64,000 nucleotides of DNA from Glebionis coronaria (Eukaryota > Streptophyta > Magnoliopsida > Asterales > Asteraceae). The notes under the pieces were generated by a model. That model saw only the letters and a list, made by a program, of their open reading frames with translations, searched no databases and was not told the origin of the DNA. Positions 47,601 to 59,740 of this stretch are shown one piece after another. The stretch's first letter is position 1, and each line of letters begins with the position of its first letter. The stretch covers positions 530,497,079-530,561,078 of the forward strand of contig CM046875.1 in assembly GCA_025667525.1 (NCBI GenBank), read 5' to 3'. Both the position numbers and the translations under genes were made by a program.

Positions 47601-48534
47601 CAGCTTTTGGGCCTTCAGACTTTTGTGCTTAGAATTATTTTTTGAGTCAGATAGGGCTTTTTCATGTCATTTGGGCCTAGTTTGATTTTTGGGCCCAAAA
47701 GCCCATTTAAGTTGACTGTTTTTGCTTTTAGCCCATTTGGGGGCCCATTAGGGGTAATTTTGTAATTTCACTTTCATTTTCTGATTATTTAGGTTAAAAT
47801 AAAATAGTTTGTAAGTTTTTAGAATTTTTTATAATTTTTAGATTTTTAATATTATTTTAATATTATTTTATTATTAAATTTCAAATTTCACAATTTTGCA
47901 CTTTTTATATTTTTCTTAGCTTAAATACATTAAAATAGGATTTTTGCAACTCTTAGATTAATTTTATCATCTTTAGATTAATTTTTATAATTATTTTACC
48001 TTTTAATAACTTTTAAATCATTTTAAATAGTTTTTCTTAGTTTAAAAATTTATAAAAATAATTTTTAATCTTTTTAGGTCATTTTAAAGGTTTACCAATT
48101 GAAAAATCTTTTTTTGGGCTTTTTGATAATTAATTTGATTTTTAGGGCTTTAATTAGCATTTAAAAATTAATATTTAATTAATTAAAAGGTTTGAAAAAG
48201 TTTTGATCATTGGTAAATTCTTAGTTTATTTATTTTGATTTTTGGTAATTTTTTGGGAATTTTTAGAATTAATTTTTATGTTAGCCATTTTTACGGTTTT
48301 ACGTTTTGTCGTCGTAGTAATTAATTTCACGTCTTCGTCATTCTATTTTCTCATCCCCTTCTAACCAATATTAATCTCAAATCTTGCTACATTTTAGTCA
48401 CAGACATATACCTCCTTGGGAAACAAATTTTCACTTCATAAGGGTCATTTGTACACGGTTTTCCTAAACCGTCGTACTTAATACTTTCCCTATTTACCTC
48501 CTTTTCCTAAAGGTGTGGTAAAACACTACAATCA
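44625..48534 (+). repeat. Element D 5' LTR (3,910 bp)
   Basis: It is nearly identical to 54735-58633 by eye, with scattered single-base changes. A TATA box (TATATAAG) lies at 45687-45694. The first 55 codons of the minus-strand ORF at 44371-44700 run into this LTR by accident of insertion. The plus ORF at 45149-45379 is present in both LTRs but has no recognisable domain. Confidence 0.9.
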
Positions 48535-48538
48535 TTTT

Positions 48539-48556
48539 TGGCGCCGCTGCCGGGGA
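48539..48556 (+). promoter_or_regulatory. Primer binding site, tRNA-Asp type (element D)
   Basis: tggcgccgctgccgggga is identical to that of element B, 4 nt after the LTR end. Confidence 0.85.
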
Positions 48557-49279
48557 GGTGTGTCGTGATTAATTTGTCTTGTTGTTTTTAATATTAACCA
48601 TAAATAGTATTTGTATTAGTAGAAATCTACTAATACGTATTATCGGTTTTTTGGTTTTTCTTGTGAAATTAGTATTACTATATTGTATTAAGTATCACAA
48701 TCAATTCAAAATATTTCCAAAAGTGTGAAAACACAACCTTAATTGGGATTTGATCTCCTAATTATTGTATTCGAATCTCAAACAAAAGAAAAAGGCAAAA
48801 ATAGATAAATACTTTCGTGAAGCTCGATTTTGAAAAATACGAACTATAAGGTGGGTATAAGGCGGGTATTATAAAATATACCCTAAGGAAAAAGGCTCTT
48901 AAGTGCTTCGCGCCGTCTCGTTTCCCCGCTTGCTTGTGAGTATTTTGAGATTGAAGGCTAATCGAGGGTTTTGCCGCCCAAAGTATTATTATGTATAATA
49001 AATTTGCTTGGTTTCTTTGTGATTAAACCTTCTTGAACAATTTGGTTTTCACCAAAGTTCTAAAGTCATTTGAAGGCGTTCAACTCCGCGTGATCGTTTT
49101 CATTCTTTTGAGGCTTCTTTAATCAAGAGTTTGATTGAGAGATTTGGTAGATTGTTGTCTACGAAGATACACCAAAATCCAAAAAAATTAAAAACAATCA
49201 AAAACACAAAAAAATTGAAAATTCACAAAACACCCAAAAAGAATCTTCTTTGCTCACCTCCCATTCTTCGTGAGAGTTT
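48557..49279 (+). other. Untranslated leader of element D
   Basis: The region around 48815-48985 is nearly the same as in element B (aactataaggtgggtataa, aggctcttaagtgcttcgcg, aatcgagggttttgccgccc). The rest is A-rich and diverged. There is no coding region on the sense strand. Confidence 0.5.
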
Positions 49280-52200
49280 ATGTTAACTCGTAGTCAAGCA
49301 AAACGAGCTCATAAACGTCTTCAAAAACAAGGAAATCAAGAGACGTTGATTGAAGAACAAACTCCAATTGTTGAACCTATTGTAGAACAAGAAGTCGTCA
49401 TGGCTAATCGTACTATGATGGAGTTGCTTCAAGCACCCACCGAGGGTTTTGGAGAGGCCATTGTGATTCCCGCTATCCTTGCGGAGAATTTCGAGATTAA
49501 GACGGGTTTAATGTCGATGTTGCAAGCAAATAAGTTTAGAGGTCATGAGAAAGACAACCCGCACTACCACATAAGGAATTTTAATCGTCTCACCGCAACT
49601 AGCAAGTTTAAGGATGTTCCACATGACGCCATTAAGATGATGTTGTTTCCATACTCGTTAGATGGACCCGCTAAAATTTGGCATGAGAAAGAACCGCCAA
49701 ATTCATTTTTGACATGGGGTGATCTCGTTTCTAAGTTTGTGAACAAATTTTTTCCACCATCTAAAACAACACATTTGAAAAATGAGATTTCAAGATTTGT
49801 ACAACGAAATAATGAAAGTGTTTCAATGGCATGGGAACGATTTAAGGAAATGTTACATGAATGTCCACACCATGATTTTTCGGAATTACATCAAGTTGAT
49901 ACTTTTTATAATCGGCTTAATGATCATGAACGAGATTATTTGAATGCCACCGCGGGTGGTAATTTTTTGTGCAAAACGACCGATGAGGCTTTAAAGATTA
50001 TAGAGAATAGATCTAAGGTTTATAGCCCTCGTAACACACCGAGTGTTGCCAATATGGGTTCGTCATCGTCTCGTAGCATTAATGCCTTACATGATGAAGC
50101 TAATGAGGAAAATCGGTTTTTCGATAGATTTGCTAATCTTATGACTCATTGGAAAGCACAAGAGGCTTTGAATTCCGCTTCGGTTAAAGCGGTTGATAAG
50201 ACTTGTTTGTCTTGTGGTGGAGCTCATGATCTTTCCGAGTGCATTACCGCCGGTGGTAACACTTCGAGTGCTTACGTAGCAACGGGAACTTACAACCAAA
50301 ACGGCCAAGGTTCCCGCCCAAATCGAGCTCCACCAAATCAAAATGCTAATAACTATCGAAACAACAATCAAGGTGGTAATTATCAAGGCAATTCACGTAA
50401 CTACAACAAAGGGAATTATCAAAGTGGGAATGGACAAGTTGCTAATCAAAACTAAAACCGTGATTTTCAAAACACTACACAAGGTTTTTAAAATGCTCAC
50501 ACTAAAAATCTTCAAGGATAATTTTTGGATTATGCTAAACCAAATGATGCTAAATTTGATAACTTGCAACGTGAGATGATTAGCTTAAGATCCGAGTTGG
50601 AAAAAGAGCTTAAAAACGAACTTGCTAATGAACTTAAAACTCATGCAAATAAAATGGAAGGAAATGTCCAACGTCTTCAACAAAATCAACAAAAGATGGA
50701 ACAAGGACAACATGAGATTAAGCAATAATTGTTAATAGCGGATTTAAGGCAATCAAAATTTGAAGACCGAATGGCAAAAATGTTTGAAGCAATGAACAAC
50801 CCGAGGGGAGAAATGAAGGTTATTACTACACGAAGTGGTAAAACTTTCAAGGAACCAATCTCTCGTCCAAGTACTTCTACGGAGAAGGAAATCAAGAAAG
50901 AGCCCGAGGTGATGGTCGAAAAGGAGCATATCACAAGCCCACGAAGTACCGCTCAAACCACACCTACGGTTGAACCAATACCAATCATGGAACTTGAGTT
51001 TCTAAGGCCTTTTCCTAATGTCCAACCCACACCACCCTTACCTTACCCTTCGAGACGTAACAAGGAAAAAGCACAAGAAAGGAATAATTATCAATTTGAG
51101 CTTTTTATGAAAATGTTTCGTGATATACATTTTAACATAAGTTTTGCCGACGCTCTAATCATGATGCCTCGATTCGCCGCAAATTTCAAAAGTATGCTAA
51201 ACAACAAAGAGAAGTTACAATAATCGTCTAGTTGTTCATCGGTTTTTCTTAGCCGCATACCACAAAAAGTCGGTGATCCCGGTAAATTTTTGATTCCGTG
51301 TGCAATTCAAGATATGGAGGAATGCTACGCCTTGACCGATCTTGGTGCTAGTATCAATTTAATGCCTCTTGAGATTTTCAAATCGCTTTCGCTTCCGGCT
51401 CTTACTCCTTCGAACATGTCTATCGAGATGGCCGATCATTCTACGATTTTAGCATGTGGAGTAGCCGAGGACGTTTTCGTTAAAGTCGGAAAGTTTTACT
51501 ATCCCGTTGACTTTATCGTTGTAGACATTCCTATTGATCGAAAAGTTCCTCTCATTTTGGGTCGTTCATTTTTGGATACATCAAGAGCACTTATTGATGT
51601 TCATGCTCGAAAAATCACCCTTCGTTTCAATGAGGAAGAACTTGTCATCAATGCAACACAAAACTCCAATCTTTCTCATGTCTATTCTATTGCAACTTTA
51701 AACCATGGTGATTCAACCAATGTCGTTTGCAAAGAATTTTCACCAAGAGTTTTAGGAAATGTCGCCAAAAACAATTTACCATTTCCTCCACCGGTGGAGG
51801 TTAAGAGTGTTAAGCCTACGTTTCCAATCACGAATGATTCTTCGGATGATGAATATGTTCACCTCGATGGGGAAGTTTTTTTTGTCGACAAACGTTTTGA
51901 AAACTTACCTCCACCAAAATAAAAAAGGTTTTCAAATGTGAGAATTTTTAGTGTGACTAACATCGTCTTAGAAACACCAAATGTTTTTGACATAATCAAA
52001 AAGGGTTTTCATAAGGAGAGTTTAAAAGAAAAAAAAGGAAAAGATTTTGAATGTGATTTAATTGATTTTTCTACAATCCTAACTCCGTCATCACCACGTG
52101 TTTTGAGTGCTACAAGCTCGTCTACTCCTTTTGACGATGATTTGTGTGGCTTTAGTATGGGGGAAGCCCCTTATGCTCCCTCATCCTTGTCCACCGATGA

Positions 52201-52471
52201 CGAGATATTTGATCCCGGAATTTCATGTAAAGGGAAATCTCGATCTTCCACCGATGCAATAAATGGAAACTATATCTATTTGCTTGGTGCAAGTCTACCT
52301 CGAGTAGCTCAAAAGTTTGTCTTACCAATTGTTCCACCCTTCTACTTCTCATCTCTTTTCTTCAAACTCTTTGAGTTTATGGCACGTGTTGAAGTGGCGT
52401 TGAATTGTTTTTCCAATGAAAACGAGAATGCCATCTTCGATCTCGGTATTTTGCATCATCCAAGGACTTAG
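49280..52471 (+). pseudogene. Gag-protease polyprotein of element D with six in-frame stops, no frameshift
   Basis: One frame runs from ATG 49280 (MLTRSQAKRAHKR) to TAA ending at 52471. Stops lie at 50453, 50489, 50519, 50726, 51221 and 51920; at least the first two replace CAA codons of element B, which suggests C-to-T change. The order is gag core (MMELLQAPTEGFGEA, FFPPSKTTHLKNEI), CLSCGGAHDLSEC knuckle, Asn/Gly-rich linker, coiled Lys/Glu segment (KMEGNVQRLQQNQQKMEQ), Pro-rich stretch, and protease with DLGASINLMP and LILGRSFLDTSRALID. The tail holds two IFD-GI motifs and ends in ALNCFSNENENAIFDLGILHH. The tail is continuous with gag-pro here, unlike in B. Confidence 0.85.
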
Positions 52472-54734
52472 TCCTTAATACCGGTTGCTTTTTGGGCCTT
52501 ATTTATCATGTAAGCCCCACTAAAAATTGACCATACCATGATTTTCCCTAAATGTTCACATTTTAAGGGGATCGAGTCGAGCTCATGACTCGGTAATCAA
52601 AAACGAGGTGCCTCGTGGGGGAGATCGCATGCTTATCCTTTTATGCTTTCTAATAAATAATGAGAGAGGATTTGTGCCCTTCCAACTCATTGTCTCGTGG
52701 TTGTTTGTGATTGTGTTATCTAGATCATCATCATCATCTACGATTGAAGACTCTCGTGTTCGTGAGCCTCCATCGTTTGCTTGGAGAAGTTTTCACGAAT
52801 CCATGACATATCCTCATTTGTTCTAACAATTATCTTTTAAGCATAATTCATAAACGGCTTTAGATATATTGTTGATCACCCTTTCCATGCTAGATCCTAA
52901 GCACTCGACTCTTCGTCTCTAGTATGGGGGTGCTCCACCTTTAGAATCAAAACATTTAAGACAATGTTTACTTTTAGTATGGGGGGGGGTGAATAGATAC
53001 TTGCTTTGCTACGCCCTCACGCTTTCCAACTTTCAATGTTTTGTTTTATTTTGTTGCTAATAAGGCCAAAAATGGCCCAATTTTAAAATTTTTCTTAGTT
53101 TTAATAAGTGTTTTTAAGACACGAATGTATATTTTCCGATGGGTAGAATAAGAGCTAATTTTTGACTTGATGGGCATTTGGAGCCCTTTACATTCCTTAA
53201 CCCGCTCAATTCAAGTTTTTCTAGACTTTTATATAGGGAACTTTAAAACGCGAAAGTCTTAGCTCATTCGGGTTAAGAACAATAACTTTTGGCAAGTTCC
53301 TATAATTGATCCTAGAAAGTCACTTATCAAGGGAACTATAAAATGCATTCTCTAAACTTGAAAAGGTCCAAGAAAGTGCAAGATCCTATAGGTGACTTGA
53401 AAACCCAAAACTTTGATTTGATATAGTCTTAATGAAAGCTAATCCAAATTTGGCTTAATTTTGACTTGCATGGCTAAGTATTCACGAGTCTCTTTAATTA
53501 GAGGTCTTTAAATAGTGAAGAACGAGAAATGATAGAGTTAGACAAGTGATCATGCTAAACGTAGAACATGAAAATGTTCTTTCAAAAACTCATATGTTTT
53601 TAATTGTGGCTTTTTCTCCCATAAGATCAATGCATTAGGAATAAAAATAATTGCAATAAGTAAGGTGGTACGATTTGAAAGGTTACTTAGCTTCTAGCCC
53701 AAGATCGTTTAAAAGTTGCTCGGGGTTGAATAGAGTTCATAGCCAAGGCATAACTTATTGAAGCGGGACGCGAAGATTGGTGAAGATCCAAAAAGGCCCT
53801 AACAAGGCATGAGGATCTCTATTTTGTTACAAAAGATCCAAGATGATGTGAAGTATCATTATTCATAAATCAATATGAAGGATCGAGACACACGACGAAA
53901 AGCAATTACTCCCCTAAAGATCATGGAGAAAGTCTATCCAAAAAGACCCTAACAAGGTATGAGGATAAATATATTCAAGTCCGAAAAGGGTCGGATCGTT
54001 GTACATCAAAGTATAAAATAACGATTAAAGAAAAATGATGAAGTCGTGGTCCAAATATGAAGAATCTCTCAAAAACGTCAAGTGAAGAAATTCCAAATAT
54101 ATGAAGAGAAGACCATAATTTCAAGAACGTCTTCCCAAGATTTGAAGTATGAAGTACATACCAAATATTGGTCCGATAAAGGTCTCAAATCGTGAAACGA
54201 GTTATGCCAAGATATGAACTTAAGGAGATACACGAGAAGCCATTTTAAAAGATTTTGTCCTTCGGCTAACTATCAATTAAATCGTGCTACTTTGCTTTCG
54301 GACTAATAAATACTCAAATAAGTCAATATGAATCACTTGTGATCCATGAAAAATAGTTAAAAAATGCTAGTAACCCATTTCCTTTTATAATAACTAGGAT
54401 TGCGGGGAGAAAAAGTATTACACAATTTGGACGTATGAGTAGTGTTAGCATTGTGACTTGTACCAACAATGATCTCGTTTTTGCACTTAGCATGGAATGT
54501 ATGACAATCAAGGATGACGAAATTTACTCTATGGGACATTTACTTGTTTCTATTCTTTGACCCTAAAAGTCACATTCATGATGAAAATCATACATTATGT
54601 CTTTACACATCTTCGTTGTATTGTTGTAAGTCTTTTACTTTTCAATAAAGGTTAATAAAATTGAATTTTGGTGATGCTTAGATACTTTATTCTAGCATTG
54701 TGTGAGGGCACGACAATGGCTTAGTATGGGGGAG
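52472..54734 (+). other. Non-coding 3' interior of element D with PPT-like repeats
   Basis: About 2.3 kb lies where RT and integrase would be expected. It starts with blocks shared with B (taccggttgcttt, atcatgtaagcccca, gaggtgcctcgtgggggag). PPT-like agtatggggg motifs recur at 52920-52930 and 52974-52990, and the terminal one at 54721-54734 abuts the 3' LTR. The middle (53160-54300) is specific to D. No coding region is seen. Confidence 0.65.
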
Positions 54735-57700
54735 GGATAAGATGGCATTTATACATGATCTCATCATTCTTTTTGGGCTTTAAATGCATTAAAATGTCAT
54801 AAAATACCATATATATATATGCTTGTGTTTGTTTACTTGTGTGTTTTAGGTATGGTTATCATGAAAAAGACAAAAGATCACAAGAAACAAGGAAAAACGG
54901 ACACGAGAAACGAAGCCGTACAAAGAACCGGGCCCTAGTTCATGATTTATCCAAGATAAACCCTTGAAGACTTGAAGATGTACAAGATTGATCCTCAAAA
55001 TATGAAGAAATGATACTTAAAACCCTTGTATATTCATAACTACAAGTTTGGTCCCTTAAGTTTGTCAAAATTACAAAAATGGTCCTTCAACTTTGAAGAA
55101 TTAGCAAGATTAGTCCCTGATCAATTCTAATTTGTCAAATATGATCCCTCATGAAGTCAAAGATACTATGAAGAACTTTAAAGATCAAGAATGTCCAAAA
55201 TCAGTCCCTCAAATATTTAAACATGGCAAAATAACCCTTGATTACCTTTTGCAAAAGTTTTGTGGCCAATGTGTGAAAATCATAAGTTTATTAACAAAGG
55301 AAAACCAAGTTTGTGGCTGAAAAACGTTTTATACAACCTTTGCCGAAACACAAGGACTACTAATGTCATTTCCCAAACTTCAAATGACACAAACACGCGC
55401 CAAACACCTTTTTCCTACAAAAACGGATCAAAAGTTACTACTATTCACCATGAAGAACCCAGTAACTCCCACCACTTAAACAAAGGGTAAACTGCAATTA
55501 CCCTTACCCACGCTTGATTCACATATGCAGAAACCCATCCCACACCCAAAACCCTCACCTCCACTCACCAAAAGGCCCCACACTCAAGGACGTCCACCCA
55601 TCACATCACAACTTAGCCTCTAAGGAATGCCAGGTGTCAAAATCAACAACCCACACTCAATGCTTAACTAGAAAGCTAAAATGAACGATTTAGATGCATT
55701 TGGACAGCTCAATATCAAAATTCGTCTAGAAGATTCAAGGGCATTTTAGGGACGTAATAGCTAGGGTTTTCTCATTGTGATCTCAGCCCTTGTGGCCTAT
55801 ATAAGGACTCCTCAACTTGTGAGAGAGCCTTGTTCTAGTTTTACCTTTTAAACATTGTAATTCCTTTTTAAAATTTATAAAAGTTGGTATTTTGAGAAAA
55901 TTGTAATTCCTTTTTTATGTTTTTGAAAGTTGGTGTTGTTTAAGGGTAATTCTGAGTTCCATTTGATGTTATAAGTGTGCTTGAATCATTTGGTTCAAGG
56001 ACGTTTATGTTTGGTAAGGTTTTCAAGTTTGAAAAAAAGCTTGAAAAGTGGTTACTGATTTTGCTATTTTTGTTGTACTAATCCTTAACCAAAAGCTATA
56101 AGCTCTTACAAGCTTGTTGACACCAAGCTTGTAAAGGGATTGGAGCCTTTGGTTGGGCTGTTTGTTCATTGTGTTGAAGAAATCAAGCCCTTGAGTTTCT
56201 GCTTTGAAACATCAACCAAGGCAGTCATTCATCTTTCTTGTTGAAGTACCTTGGTCTTGTTCTAGTTGTTGAACAAGGTCCAAGGAGCATTGCTGGTCCT
56301 CCTAGGATGTTGTGGAGGACAGGTATAAACTCTTGTTAAGATTCCTCTAAAAAATCACATGATATTGTCTTATTTGTGTTTTGCTATGTGATTTGGTGAT
56401 TTTGTGTTTGTGCTTTGTGTTTTATGGTTGGTATTTATTAGTTGTCACCTAGTGTAGATATTTGATCAATAAAATCAGTAGGTTGTTTGAAGGATTAAGA
56501 AGTTTGTTTGAAAACTGCTTAATAAAGGATTGTTTGGGATTACTGGTTCAATAGGCCTTGTGGCCTTGTGCCCTTGGTTCTTAGGGTTTGGGAAGTCTAA
56601 ACAAGTCATAATATACAAGTTTTAGTCATTGGTTAAGTTTCTGAAAGTTTGGAAAAAGGATTTCAAGTTTTGCAAAAATCTGATAAAAAGTGCTTTGGAA
56701 TTGGTCAAACACATCAGATCCAATAACTTCTTTGTTAGCTGGATCTAAGGGCTGAAATCAGGTTTGGGAATATTTTAGGTGATAAGCTATCTATTGGTTA
56801 TCTGGTTGTTGAATTTGGTGACTTACTGAGTGTGTTATAGCTTATCAAAGTTGGCTGAAATGGTCATTTGCATCAGCAAAGTGACCACCTCATTTTGTGC
56901 TTGCATTTGTGATTCTAGTGTATGCCTTGTGGTTTGGTTGCTTGGATCTTGTTTATGTGCTGCTTGTGAGGATATTTGGCTATTTGGTTTGCTTTGTTGC
57001 TAGCTTATAAGCTTACTTCTTATTAGCTTATTTGTGACAAAACTCGTCAAGTCTACCCAACTGGTAGACCTTAATTCACAAGGTTTGTACTCAAGCCTTG
57101 ACCAGTAGGTTGAAAACAAAGTTTTAACGCTTCATTAAGTTTGTCAACGCCTAAAATTGTACTTGTCAGCGTTTGAATTACTCTTGTCAGCGTTTGACTT
57201 AGGGTCAAACTTGGTCAATTGGCTTATTTTTGAGAACTGCTTTTTGGTTCATGCAACAACTTGGCTTTTGTAACAGAAATCATTTTTCTTAGCTTAATAA
57301 CAAGTCTGGAAGGTTACAAGTCTTTTGGTTGAGCTTTTGCTAGAAAACTAGCTTATTTGGCTTTTTTAGCCAGCTTATTGGTTCTTATAGCTTATTCTAC
57401 TTGGCTTTTTGTGATTTTCTTGATTGATTATTCTTAGTTAAGCTATTTGTGAGCTTTTGCAACAAACTAGAGCTTCTGAAACCCCCTAGAACTCTAACCC
57501 AACTATTTTGTCGTTTAGTGGATTTCTATTTTGCTTATTTCTGGCTTATTGAGGAGCTTTTTCAAAATTTCTTTTCATAGATCTCTTAGGCATCTCAAAA
57601 GAAGGTTGTGTGTTTAAGCAGAGCTTATGGCATTGGCGTATTGCTTAATGGGCTTATTGGCCCAATAAGAATAAGTTGTTTGTTATTTAAGCTGTGATAA

Positions 57701-58633
57701 GCTCATTTTTAGCTTTTGGGCCTTCAGACTTTTGTGCTTAGAAATAAGTTTTGAGTCAGATAGGGCTTTTTCAAGTCATTTGGGCCTAGTTTAATTTTTT
57801 GGGCCCAAAAACCCATTTAAGTTGACTGTTTTTGCTTTTAGCCCATTAGGGGTAATTTTGTAAATTCACTTTCATTTTCTGATTATTTAGGTTAAAATAA
57901 ACTAGTTTGCAAGTTTTTAGAATTTTTTATAATTTTTGGATTTTTAATATTATTTTAATGTTATTTTATTATTAAATTTCAAATTTCACAATTTTGCACT
58001 TTTTATATTTTTTCTTAGCTTAAATACATTAAAATAGGATTTTTGCAACTCTTAGATTAATTTTATCATCTTTAGATTAATTTTTATAATTATTTTAAGT
58101 GTTAATAGTTTTTAAATCATTTTAAATAGTTTTTCTTAGTTTAAAAATTTATAAAAATAATTTTTAATCATTTTAGGTCATTTTAAAGGTTTACCAATTG
58201 AAAAATCTTTATTTGGGCTTTTTGATAATTAATTTGATTTTTAGGGCTTTAATTAGCATTTAAAAATTAATATTTAATTAATTAAAAGGTTTGAAAAAGT
58301 TTTGATCATTGGTAAACTCTTAGTTTATTTATTTTGATTTTTGGTAATTTTTTGGGAATTTTTAGAATTAATTTTTATTTTAGCCATTTTTACGGTTTTA
58401 CGTTTTGTCGTCGTAGTAATTAATTTCACGTCTTCGTCATTCTATTTTCTCATCCCCTTCTAACCAATATTAATCTCAAATCTTGCTACATTTTAGTCAC
58501 ACACATATACCTCCTTGGGAAACAAATTTTCACTTCATAAGGGTCATTTGTACACGGTTTTCCTAAACCGTCGTACTTAATACTTTCCCTATTTACCTCC
58601 TTTTCCTAAAGGTGTGGTAAAACACTGCAATCA
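54735..58633 (+). repeat. Element D 3' LTR (3,899 bp)
   Basis: It is a copy of the 5' LTR, with the TATA box at 55798-55805. Its first bases read ggataagatgg instead of tgatgagatgg, so the terminal TG is mutated. The end ...aatca and the TSD are intact. Confidence 0.88.
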
Positions 58634-59706
58634 TGCAGCCTCAACCACCACATGTCCTGGTGTAAAATCATTCATCCCAGTTTGCGTCAAGGGAGATGAA
58701 CCTGTTAGATCCACACATACATCAAGTCCTCCATTCAAAGAGTAGAGCAACATATCAGCTGGACGTAAGGATTTGTCCCGCCCTCCACCCAGCCCAATAT
58801 CCACTTCTTTACCAACTGAAATCCCAGATCGAAAACATATGTCGACAAAGGGTATCACGCACAATGTTATGCCGGTGTTTGATGCCAACAATACCAGCAC
58901 AAGATACAGCATGGTCGCCATAAATATCCCCCACAAAGACCCTCGAGCAAGCTGAGCACGGCTTCTGTGCAGAGAATAAGGGAACACCCAACCGATAGCA
59001 TAATACACACCTGTAAGTCCTACTGTTCATAGTTTGTCCCAAGCCAGAGATCGGAACCACCCTAAGCCAGTCAGAAGTATGGTCCTCCATTTGAGATTTC
59101 CACAAAGCCATTTGTCGAGTAGATAGAGTAAAATTAGATTCAGCCGGAATAACACGTGTGAAATATATGTCTGCCAGTTTCTTCATGAGTTTGGGGCAGC
59201 GACCTCACTTGGGTTACTCAAAAGATTAATCTCCATTTTCGCATTAAAAGAACTCAAGGCATTGTCATAAGCAGGCCCAGACGTTACAATACCAGAATGT
59301 TGTAGCAACTTAGTTTGCAAACCAGTAGACTAAAGTCGCGAAGCAAGAAATGCATAGTTTAAAACATCACCTGCAGAGTAGACACCAAGACCCCCAAATG
59401 CAAAGGGTAAGGTAGAGAGCCTCCATTGCCAATCACCAAATCCAGGACCAGAAGCCGTGACAATACGCTCTAAAGCCGAACGAAGAGCGACATCAAAGGC
59501 AATCTGAGCCCTCTCAAAAACCCGAGGAGAACATGTACGCATGGAAAAATATAACTTGGATATACTTGCACAAGCACGTAGGAGCAACAACTCACACTGA
59601 GGGTCATTAATCTTAGCAACAACGTTCATAAGCTCAATGGATTTGGTAACCCTCTTCATAACAAGCGCACAACTAAAATCAAAATCAGCACTCGCAGGCC
59701 CACCTA
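58634..59706 (-). pseudogene. Fragment L, 5' part: RT thumb, CCHC knuckle and RPAD...D endonuclease-like region
   Basis: Minus strand, three collinear frames (59659-59330, 59186-58809, 59008-58634). First comes an RT-like end (LSTLPFAFGGLGVYSAGDVL), then SNPSEV and LMKKLADIYFTRVIP, and DWLRVVPISGLGQTMNSRTY. Next is a CCHC pattern, C-x2-C-x11-H-x3-C (CSAC...GDHAVSC, plus 58958-58899), with KHRHN after it. After that come SGISVGKEVDIGL and RPADMLLYSLNGGLDVCVDL (plus 58765-58709). A zinc knuckle followed by (K/R)P-D-x12-14-D is the layout of the restriction-like endonuclease of R2/CRE-type non-LTR elements. One stop near 59330 and two frameshifts show it is dead. It could also be a host-domesticated or unrelated RT family. 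Confidence 0.65.
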
Positions 59707-59707
59707 A

Positions 59708-59738
<31 letters not shown>

Positions 59739-59740
59739 TT
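59707..59740. repeat. (ATT)n tract at the 5' side of fragment L
   Basis: About eleven ATT units. Together with 44302-44335 it brackets fragment L. Confidence 0.9.

Larger units (their letters stand above)
44625..58633 (+). mobile_element. Element D: Athila-like gag-protease-only LTR retrotransposon, relative of B
   Basis: It starts TGATGAGATGGC and ends ACTGCAATCA, with TSD tgcag at 44620-44624 and 58634-58638. Its parts are 5' LTR 44625-48534, the same tRNA-Asp-type primer site as B, leader, a single gag-protease-tail frame with six stops, 2.3 kb of non-coding interior, a polypurine tract and 3' LTR 54735-58633. No RT or integrase is present. LTRs of B and D share only their first bases, last blocks and general layout, while gag-pro is well conserved. 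They are sister subfamilies. Confidence 0.9.

Noticed and set aside
54323..54539. Two overlapping minus-strand ORFs in the 3' interior of D
   Set aside because: They are short and absent as coding from B, and the region is non-coding on the sense strand.
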